Shown here: one piece after another, positions 1-3,966 of the stretch
How positions within the stretch are numbered: position 1 is the stretch's first letter
How the letters are laid out: the number at the start of each line of letters is the position of its first letter
Assembly: GCA_031265645.1 (NCBI GenBank)
Contig: JAISCJ010000140.1
Location: forward strand, 1-5,320
DNA from: Holosporales bacterium
GTDB taxonomy: Bacteria > Pseudomonadota > Alphaproteobacteria > BNTO01
DNA length: 5,320 nucleotides
Direction of reading: 5' to 3'
Translations under genes and position numbers: made by a program
The notes under the pieces: model-generated
Told to the model about the DNA's origin: nothing
Databases searched by the model: none
Seen by the model: the letters and a program-made list of their open reading frames with translations, nothing else

Positions 1-166
1 AATTTTTTCAATCCTTGAAAATGCCCTGAAACGCGCTGCTAGCCAGGACAAACACCCTCGAACGCCTTGCATTCCATCGATTCTCGATAAAAAAGTTGTT
101 GCAAACCTACGTCAATCGAGTGACTATTACAACTATGTTAGGGCACATCCAATCAATGAGGTAGAA
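1..166 (+). other. Open frame running into the window, upstream of and in phase with DUF2924 gene
   Basis: Reading from base 2, this stretch has 55 codons without a stop and continues in frame into the DUF2924 gene. It contains no ATG, GTG or TTG in that frame, so any protein using it would start outside the window. The translation has a mixed, protein-like composition, but I do not recognise a family in it. It may be the end of a longer DUF2924 fusion or an upstream gene that has lost its stop. It may also be open by chance, since a run this long is expected perhaps one time in twenty at this base composition. Bases 5-21 form a weak AT-rich inverted repeat (TTTTCAA-TCC-TTGAAAA). No convincing promoter for the downstream genes was seen. 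Confidence 0.35.
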
Positions 167-619
167 ATGGTCATGAATAATGACAGCACCATAGTACAAG
201 AGCAACTTTCGAAGCTTTATACTCTAGATATTAAAGAGTTAAAAAAGCTTTGGTCCGAAAAAACAGGCGTAGAAGCGCCTCTGCATACCAAAAGACAGAC
301 GCTAATCGAACGATTAGCGTATCTTTTTCAAGAGCGCATTTTTGGTGGATTATCAGATGATGATAAAAAGCAGCTAGAAAACGCAAAAAAACGTGTGGAA
401 AAAGGAGAGCCATTATTTGAGCGTCCGAAATACGACGAGCTCACTCCTGGTATGATTTTGACCCGGGAACACAATGGCCGAAAACATTCCGCAAAAATTC
501 TAGAAAAAGGCAAAGTCGAGTATAACTGTAAAATTTATAATTCTTTGTCTGCTGTTGCCCGTGAAATTACAGGCGCAAGATGGAATGGTCGTGAATTCTT
601 TCATTTAATAAGGAGATAA
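167..619 (+). CDS. DUF2924 family protein, partner gene of serine recombinase
   Basis: This 150-residue protein has the conserved layout of the DUF2924 family. There is an N-terminal helical part (residues about 13-63) with LSKLYTLDIKELKKLW, a basic RLAYLFQE helix and FGGLS. A lysine-rich linker follows. The C-terminal part (about 93-148) has PGMILTREHNGRKH and the family signature YNSLSAVAREITGARWNG followed by FFHL. Family members are small, basic and uncharacterised. They are often found just upstream of a large serine recombinase in alphaproteobacterial prophages and islands, as here: the stop codon lies 2 nt before the next ATG, and the last codons (Arg-Arg-stop) double as that gene's ribosome binding site, so the two are probably translationally coupled. 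A role in helping or controlling recombination is inferred from context only. A GAGGT at 158-162 sits 4 nt before ATG 167 and 10 nt before ATG 173, so the start could be either. The frame is also open to the left edge of the window. Confidence 0.88.
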   Translation: MVMNNDSTIVQEQLSKLYTLDIKELKKLWSEKTGVEAPLHTKRQTLIERLAYLFQERIFGGLSDDDKKQLENAKKRVEKGEPLFERPKYDELTPGMILTREHNGRKHSAKILEKGKVEYNCKIYNSLSAVAREITGARWNGREFFHLIRR

Positions 620-624
620 TTATG
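611..624 (+). promoter_or_regulatory. Ribosome binding site and start module, copy 1
   Basis: AGGAGATAATTATG places a strong AGGAG 6 nt before the ATG at 622 and lies inside the last codons of the DUF2924 gene. Exactly the same 14 nt occur at 1192-1205 and 1533-1546, before the other two recombinase-derived frames. This fixes the starts of all three frames. Confidence 0.85.
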
Positions 625-1101
625 GAACAATATCGTTGTGCAATTTATACTAGAACGGCAAAATCAGATGACTACAGCAGCCTGGAATTTCAGAAAAACT
701 GCTGCGAAGGATTTATTGAAGTGCGTGAAGCGCAAGGCTGGATTGTGTCAAAAGTTTACGAAGATTATGGCAAAAGCGGAGCAAATCTTGAACGGCCTGG
801 ACTTCAGGAGCTACTCGCAGACATCCGAGCCGGTAAAATCGATTGTGTTGTCGTCTACAAATTTGATCGCCTTACGCGGTCTATACGCGATTTTGAAACA
901 CTTAACAATGACGTATTTTTGAAATACGGGATTTCATTCGTGTCCCTACAGGAAGCCTTTGAGTCCTCAATTATTCGCGATGATGTTGCAGAAAAACAAC
1001 CCTATTGCGCGATTTATATAAATGAAATGCCAGACTCTATTGCGCCGAACTTTACTAAAGATTGCGAGGAACCAGAAATAAACTTCAATTCAGCAAATTA
1101 A
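622..1101 (+). pseudogene. Truncated serine recombinase with Ala at the catalytic Ser position
   Basis: This 159-residue product matches the catalytic domain of the intact recombinase at 1544-3187 over residues 1-116. CAIYTR (6-11) is followed by Thr-Ala where the active enzyme has Lys-Ser, so the nucleophilic serine is replaced by Ala13 (GCA against TCA). Other active-site elements remain: Arg11, the DYGKSGANLERPG segment (48-60), and DRLTR with Asp82, Arg83 and Arg86. A four-residue gap follows YDD-equivalent position 18. After ESS (114-116) the frame jumps to IIRDDVAEK, which resembles the region just past helix E, so about 20 residues (start of helix E and the FERE segment) are missing. 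The last 33 residues match nothing I recognise. The recombinase domain, zinc ribbon and C-terminal region are absent. The start is supported by the strong AGGAG at 611-615. It cannot catalyse recombination. It is either a decaying copy or a short accessory protein; I favour pseudogene, but the open frame and intact start keep the second possibility alive. Confidence 0.75.
748..788 (+). repeat. 41-nt perfect direct repeat, copy 1 (in truncated recombinase)
   Basis: These 41 nt are identical to 1703-1743 in the intact recombinase. They encode the SKVYEDYGKSGANL segment of the catalytic domain. The sequence on both sides is clearly more diverged, including at third codon positions. This points to recent conversion or recombination between the copies rather than to protein-level constraint alone. 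Confidence 0.85.
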
Positions 1102-1118
1102 TTAACTAAATTTTCAAG

Positions 1119-1205
1119 AAACAATCCTTCGGTAACTAATCCAATAAAGCATTGGATACAGTCGAAGTATGTGTAAATTTTTAAAACAAACAGGAGATAA
1201 TTATG
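1119..1205 (+). repeat. Leader repeat copy A, upstream of the 67-codon recombinase remnant
   Basis: This 87-nt leader aligns without gaps to 1460-1546, with about 65 of 87 positions identical by hand count. The two ends are strictly conserved: AAACAATCCTTCG at the 5' end, and 21 identical nt at the 3' end that include AGGAGATAATTATG. The centre holds the conserved stem-loop at 1139-1157, and the segment between stem-loop and ribosome binding site is the most diverged. The TTAATTAA just upstream of each copy suggests the duplicated unit starts slightly earlier. It is probably a 5' untranslated region duplicated together with the recombinase gene. No clear -35/-10 pair was seen in it. Confidence 0.8.
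1139..1157 (+). promoter_or_regulatory. Leader stem-loop, copy A
   Basis: ATCCAAT-AAAGC-ATTGGAT is a perfect 7-bp stem with a 5-nt loop, 46 nt before the start codon at 1203. Its loop-closing pair is T-A, while copy B has C-G at the same place, so pairing is kept although the bases changed. There is no T tract, so it is not an intrinsic terminator. Its role is unknown; an RNA structure or a dyad protein-binding site are both possible. Confidence 0.6.
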
Positions 1206-1406
1206 ATCGAGACAACAGCAAATGCACTAGAAATACGTTGCACAAGTACCACAAGAGCCCCAGAAATTTTGATCGCATCTACAGAAGAAGTATTCGACAC
1301 GTCGAAAAGGCTTATATCGAATCTTACTTCACTTTTCGAAGACTTTGAGAGAGAACTGACAATATTGCGAATAAAAGACGACGTCGCATTTTCCAAGAAG
1401 ATGTGA
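1203..1406 (+). pseudogene. Internally deleted serine recombinase remnant, 67 codons
   Basis: The product is a shortened version of the recombinase at 1544-3187. Its first 20 residues (MIETTANALEIRCTSTTRAP) align with residues 1-20 of the intact enzyme (MLNTTENTPKIRCAIYTRKS). The frame then jumps to LIASTEEVFDTS, equivalent to residues 116-127, and continues through helix E (LFEDFERELTILRIKDD, equivalent to about 141-155) to a stop just after KKM. About 95 residues are lost in frame, including the DRLTR arginines and the DYGKSG segment. The catalytic serine position is Pro20. The product therefore has no active site and no DNA-binding C-terminus, and keeps only the helix that mediates dimer contacts in serine recombinases. 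The ribosome binding site and start are identical to those of the intact gene. It is most simply a pseudogene; a small dimerisation-interfering peptide is conceivable but unsupported. Confidence 0.75.
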
Positions 1407-1459
1407 ATTTTTAAGGTAATAACTTTTTCAAGTTAATTAATAATTTCAATCTTTTTACA

Positions 1460-1546
1460 AAACAATCCTTCGATAGCTCATCCAACAAACCGTTGGATGC
1501 AGCTAAACTCTACTCAAAAATCCATAACAAACAGGAGATAATTATG
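1460..1546 (+). repeat. Leader repeat copy B, upstream of the intact recombinase
   Basis: This is the second copy of the 87-nt leader described at 1119-1205, with the same length and no gaps. It carries AAACAATCCTTCG, a central stem-loop (1479-1499) and the AGGAGATAATTATG start module. Its presence before both copies shows that the duplication took in the upstream untranslated region as well as the gene. Confidence 0.8.
1479..1499 (+). promoter_or_regulatory. Leader stem-loop, copy B
   Basis: CATCCAAC-AAACC-GTTGGATG is a perfect 8-bp stem with a 5-nt loop, ending 44 nt before ATG 1544. Compared with copy A, the loop-closing pair changed from T-A to C-G on both sides, and one extra outer C-G pair was gained. 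No T tract follows. A TTG within the right arm (1493) is in frame with the gene, but no ribosome binding site precedes it. Confidence 0.6.
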
Positions 1547-3187
1547 CTCAATACTACAGAAAATACACCTAAAATACGTTGCGCAATTTACACACGCAAA
1601 TCAGTAGAAGACGATTACAAAAAGGAAGTAAACAGTCTAGAAGTCCAGCAACACCAATGTGAAAAATTCATTGAAGTACAAGCAACCCGCGGCTGGATCG
1701 TATCAAAAGTTTACGAAGATTATGGCAAAAGCGGAGCAAATCTCGACAGAGCTGGCTTTCAAGAGCTACTCGCAGATATCCGAGCCGATAAAATCGATAC
1801 TGTTGTCGTCTACAAACTAGACCGCCTCACGCGATCCTTACGAGACTTTGTAAGCGTCATTGATGGCGAATTTGAAAAGCATGGTGTATCGTTCGCATCT
1901 GCTACAGAAGCTCTTGATACATCTACACCATCTGGCAAAATGATCTTAAGCATCCTTATAATTTTTGCACAATTTGAACGAGAACAAACGCGTTTACGCG
2001 TAAAAGATAATTCAGCTACAGCAAAAAAGATGGGCATTTGGATGGGAGGAACAACTCCAATCGGATTCAAATCCATCGACAAAAAGCTTGTACATGACCC
2101 CGTTTTCGCACCATTTGTGCAGTTAATGTATCAGAGTTTCATTGAAACAAGATCAGTCGTAACTGTAATGAACGAACTGAATAAAAAAGTAGCACTTGAA
2201 TGTTCGCAAGAAGAGGCCAAGCATGCAAGAACTTTTTCCAAGGATCGTATCTATCGCCTGCTAAGATGCCCACTTTACAAAGGATATCTACATTGCGAAG
2301 GTGCATTATACAAAGCCAATCACCAAGCAATTATTGACGAAGCAACATGGGACCAAGCACAGGAATTGCTGACCCTAAAGCCAATAAAAGCTGCTCCAGA
2401 ACGCATGCCCTTCGATTGCGCCTTCAAAAGCAAAATCCGTTGCAAAGAATGCGACAAAGCTATGGTTGTTACGCTTGGTTCAAAGAAATGCAAGAAATAC
2501 CCCTATTACACATGCCTACGCAAAACTAAGGGAATACATTGTTCTGGAATGAACCAAAATATTGATGCAGAACTTGTGCAACGAATCGTAATCTCAGAAC
2601 TACAAAAAATCCTAAAAGAACCTGAAATGCTTGGAGCATTATGGGCAAAAATCTCCCAATCCAGCCCCCCCAATGAAGCCTGTAAAAATCTTCAAAACCT
2701 TGACCAAATCTGGAATTTTCTATCACCCCCAGAAAGATATATAATTCTACAAGAATTTGTGCACATGGTCTGGCTTAGCCGCGATGGAATAACCATTGAG
2801 TTTACTGCCAACGACGATGAAACAACCCATGTCGTCAGCATTTTAGGCACATTCTTCAATAGAAAAAATAAATCACAGGTTTTCATCAGAAAAGAAGAAC
2901 CTGAAGAGATCAAGGATCCTATCCTTTTCAAAGCCCTCGTCTTAGCCGAAATTTGGCAAGAAAAGATTAATAATGGCGAATTCCAAACAAATGAAGAAAT
3001 CGCAGCAGCATATAAAATGGACCAAGAGTATGTACGACGCGGCCTGTCTTTAACGATCCTATCGCCCAAAATTAAGTCCGCAATCATCAATGGAACCCTG
3101 CACCCACACTGGCGCCTGCAAGATTTCAAACGCAAACACCCACCATCCGATTGGCGCGAACAAGAAAAAATCTACCTAGCAGCATAG
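1544..3187 (+). CDS. Large serine recombinase (site-specific integrase/resolvase family)
   Basis: This 547-residue protein has the full architecture of a large serine recombinase, which cuts and rejoins DNA at att sites through a phosphoserine intermediate. The N-terminal resolvase domain (about 10-160) has YTRKS with nucleophile Ser20, GKSGANLDRAGFQELL (61-76), DRLTR with Asp93, Arg94 and Arg97, and the SGKMILSILIIFAQFERE start of helix E (130-147). The recombinase domain follows (about 170-285), including GFK and the RIYRLLRCPLYKGYL segment (235-249). A zinc ribbon uses Cys300, Cys303, Cys324 and Cys333. The C-terminal region (about 460-547) with ALVLAEIWQEKI, a helix-turn-helix-like stretch, LSPKIKSAIINGT and DWREQEKIYL matches the tail common in alphaproteobacterial members paired with DUF2924. 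ATG 1544 is chosen because AGGAG (1533-1537) lies 6 nt upstream; the in-frame TTG at 1493 lacks one. Length is normal and no active-site residue is missing, so it is probably functional. Whether it is an integrase, excisionase or invertase cannot be read from sequence. Confidence 0.93.
   Translation: MLNTTENTPKIRCAIYTRKSVEDDYKKEVNSLEVQQHQCEKFIEVQATRGWIVSKVYEDYGKSGANLDRAGFQELLADIRADKIDTVVVYKLDRLTRSLRDFVSVIDGEFEKHGVSFASATEALDTSTPSGKMILSILIIFAQFEREQTRLRVKDNSATAKKMGIWMGGTTPIGFKSIDKKLVHDPVFAPFVQLMYQSFIETRSVVTVMNELNKKVALECSQEEAKHARTFSKDRIYRLLRCPLYKGYLHCEGALYKANHQAIIDEATWDQAQELLTLKPIKAAPERMPFDCAFKSKIRCKECDKAMVVTLGSKKCKKYPYYTCLRKTKGIHCSGMNQNIDAELVQRIVISELQKILKEPEMLGALWAKISQSSPPNEACKNLQNLDQIWNFLSPPERYIILQEFVHMVWLSRDGITIEFTANDDETTHVVSILGTFFNRKNKSQVFIRKEEPEEIKDPILFKALVLAEIWQEKINNGEFQTNEEIAAAYKMDQEYVRRGLSLTILSPKIKSAIINGTLHPHWRLQDFKRKHPPSDWREQEKIYLAA
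1703..1743 (+). repeat. 41-nt perfect direct repeat, copy 2 (in intact recombinase)
   Basis: This stretch is identical to 748-788, 955 nt upstream, and lies at the same codon positions of the catalytic domain. Identity at all synonymous sites in this block, against obvious divergence on both sides, suggests sequence exchange between the duplicated genes. Confidence 0.85.
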
Positions 3188-3201
3188 GTTCTAAAAACAC
3201 C

Positions 3202-3228
3202 GCAACCCCAGCATTCACAAGGGGTTGC
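3202..3228. terminator. Terminator-like hairpin after the recombinase gene
   Basis: GCAACCCC and GGGGTTGC form a perfect 8-bp stem around an 11-nt loop, 14 nt after the recombinase stop codon. On the plus strand no T run follows directly. On the minus strand the stem is followed by GGTGTTTTT, so it fits an intrinsic terminator better for leftward transcription, protecting the recombinase operon from read-through. It may act in both directions. An alternative is that it is one unit of a small hairpin repeat family, since 3403-3420 has a related sequence. Confidence 0.45.
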
Positions 3229-3257
3229 CTACCATTCATCCTCCTTTTCCACATTTC

Positions 3258-3293
3258 TGGTACTTCCGGGGCATGAACTTTCGACCTACTGAT
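3258..3293 (-). repeat. Possible degenerate copy of the tRNA-Lys 3' half
   Basis: Positions 3275-3293 match 3655-3673 of the tRNA-Lys gene at 16 of 19 bases in the same orientation (GAACTTTCGACCTACTGAT against GAACCTTCGACCCCCTGAT), covering the T arm and 3' anticodon stem. The TGGT at 3258-3261 sits where the tRNA's ACCA end would be, allowing for 3 missing bases. The T stem no longer pairs, so it is not a functional tRNA. It would fit an old attachment-site duplication left by an element that integrated at the tRNA 3' end. Chance resemblance cannot be excluded. Confidence 0.35.
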
Positions 3294-3396
3294 CTCAACA
3301 CCCCTGAACCCCGCGCATTTGCTTAGGTTCACACCTGTCGGACCTGGTAAACTGCATTCCCTATGCCCTCAGGTGAGAAAAAATGAACGAAAAAAT

Positions 3397-3435
3397 GACC
3401 CCAACCCCAGGCTACACAAGCCCTACAAGGGGGTC
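3397..3435. repeat. Nested hairpin related to the 3202-3228 hairpin
   Basis: GACCCC pairs with GGGGTC as an outer stem, and GGCT-ACACA-AGCC forms an inner stem. Positions 3403-3420 (AACCCCAGGCTACACAAG) match 3204-3221 (AACCCCAGCATTCACAAG) at 15 of 18 bases, so the two hairpins appear to be diverged copies of one short palindromic repeat. No T run follows on the plus strand. On the minus strand the outer stem is followed by ATTTTTTCG, so a leftward terminator role is possible. Confidence 0.4.
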
Positions 3436-3436
3436 C

Positions 3437-3487
3437 AACGGAGGGAAATTTTAACCCACATGTATGGAGGGAAATCCCCTCCGTTTT
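3437..3487 (+). terminator. Terminator-like hairpin with TTTT
   Basis: Two alternative structures share the right arm. The compact one is GGAGGG-AAATC-CCCTCC (3466-3482), followed by GTTTTC. The larger one pairs AACGGAGGG (3437-3445) with CCCTCCGTT (3477-3485). The compact GC-rich stem with a short T run resembles an intrinsic terminator for rightward transcription, which would separate the element from the oppositely transcribed tRNA. The T run is short, so this is tentative. Confidence 0.4.
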
Positions 3488-3524
3488 CGAAAAAATCACC
3501 CATAATCGGGTTGCGTAGGGAAAT
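3442..3524 (+). repeat. Three AGGGAAAT direct repeats
   Basis: AGGGAAAT occurs at 3442-3449, 3468-3475 and 3517-3524. The first two copies share the longer core GGAGGGAAAT. The second and third are each followed by CCCC, which makes small self-complementary units (GGG-AAAT-CCC). Spacings are 26 and 49 nt. They could be binding sites for a protein such as the recombinase or DUF2924, or copies of a small palindromic repeat. Confidence 0.5.
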
Positions 3525-3608
3525 CCCCCCAATTTTACATAAATTCTTAAATCGCAAAAACCGCAGGATTCATAAGGTTTCGATGGCTGTGCGAAGGGTC
3601 CCAAAATG

Positions 3609-3639
3609 CACCAGCTCACGGACATGTCCGGCACTGGTG
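3609..3639. repeat. Interrupted palindrome overlapping the tRNA CCA end
   Basis: A perfect 12-bp palindrome CGGACATGTCCG (3619-3630) is flanked by CACCAG (3609-3614) and CTGGTG (3634-3639), which are also reverse complements, with unpaired CTCA and GCA between the arms. The right outer arm overlaps the CCA, discriminator and last acceptor base of tRNA-Lys. On the minus strand the structure is followed by CATTTTGG, so it could serve as the tRNA terminator or processing hairpin. The roughly 31-bp dyad is also about the size of a serine-integrase attachment site. Confidence 0.5.
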
Positions 3640-3710
3640 GGCCCTGAAGGATTCGAACCTTCGACCCCCTGATTAAAAGTCAGATGCTCTACCAACTGAG
3701 CTAAGGGCCC
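3635..3710 (-). tRNA. tRNA-Lys (anticodon TTT)
   Basis: The minus strand folds into a canonical 76-nt tRNA. It has a 7-bp acceptor stem (GGGCCCT/AGGGCCC), TA, a D arm with GCTC/GAGC and loop AGTTGGTA, an anticodon arm TCTGA/TCAGG with loop CTTTTAA, a five-base variable loop, a T arm GAAGG/CCTTC with loop TTCGAAT, discriminator A and an encoded CCA. Anticodon TTT (plus-strand 3675-3677) reads AAA and AAG lysine codons. The gene has its own promoter upstream and points toward the recombinase, with its 3' end at the presumed edge of the mobile DNA. Confidence 0.97.
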
Positions 3711-3723
3711 CATAACTGAGTCA

Positions 3724-3752
3724 AGTCTACGAAAACCACACGGCTTCGTCAA
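3724..3752 (-). promoter_or_regulatory. Promoter of tRNA-Lys
   Basis: On the minus strand TTGACG (3747-3752) and TAGACT (3724-3729) are separated by exactly 17 nt, close to the sigma-70 consensus. Transcription should start near 3717, giving a 5' leader of only a few bases before the mature tRNA end at 3710. Confidence 0.75.
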
Positions 3753-3966
3753 GCTAGAGAAGAAATGCTGATCACCTGGGATCAAGGATCGCATGTTATA
3801 ATATTCCTCGCGTCCACGCCCCTACGGCTATAATGTTAAGCTTCTACTCATGTCTGTCGATTATTGCTTTTTAATTATGTTAAATTTCTAAGCTGGCGGA
3901 GATAGACATTTGTAGTAATGTTAATAGCAGCTTAAAGATCAATGGATACGACATTAGTGAAGCTTA
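3753..3966. other. Intergenic region between accC and tRNA-Lys
   Basis: No gene is supported here. TATAAT-like strings occur at 3796-3801 and 3829-3834 on the plus strand, but neither has a good -35 element. Downstream of accC on the minus strand there is no clear GC-rich hairpin with a T run. AAGCTG and CAGCTT near 3890-3935 can pair weakly. The accC terminator is therefore not identified. Confidence 0.4.

Larger units (their letters stand above)
3188..3634. other. Gene-free, repeat-rich segment between recombinase and tRNA
   Basis: I see no credible gene in these 447 bases. The frames that are open across it have no ribosome binding sites and owe their apparent similarity to the tRNA they run into. 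The segment instead contains several inverted repeats (3202-3228, 3397-3435, 3437-3485, 3609-3639), three short direct repeats, a 10-bp palindrome TTTTCGAAAA (3484-3493), and a possible tRNA 3'-half relic (3258-3293). This is the expected place for the junction between mobile DNA and chromosome. Confidence 0.6.

Noticed and set aside
1152..1179. TTGGAT-16 nt-TAAATT as a promoter within leader copy A
   Set aside because: Both boxes match consensus poorly, the -35 would overlap the stem-loop arm, and the equivalent positions in copy B are not conserved as a promoter.
1119..1472. Leader repeats as a CRISPR array
   Set aside because: There are only two imperfect copies, each attached to a gene start, with a coding remnant between them rather than uniform spacers.
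1493..1543. 17-codon upstream extension of the intact recombinase from a TTG
   Set aside because: The TTG lies in the right arm of the leader stem-loop with no ribosome binding site. ATG 1544 has AGGAG at ideal spacing, and the same start module recurs in the two other copies.
2692..3135. 147-codon open frame on the minus strand opposite the recombinase C-terminus
   Set aside because: It lies wholly within a well-supported coding region, has no recognisable domain and no convincing start signals. It is a shadow frame.
3319..3672. Plus-strand open frame ending in VGPEGFEPSTP
   Set aside because: The familiar C-terminal string is a translation of the tRNA-Lys antisense strand, a well-known false-gene signature. 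There is no ATG start and no ribosome binding site.
3570..3794. Minus-strand open frame containing AQLVEHLTFNQGVEGSNPS
   Set aside because: This is also a translated tRNA gene, overlapping tRNA-Lys and its promoter. The similarity comes from the tRNA, not from a protein family.
3796..3834. TATAAT strings between tRNA and accC as promoters
   Set aside because: No acceptable -35 element lies at 16-18 nt upstream, and no gene follows on the plus strand.
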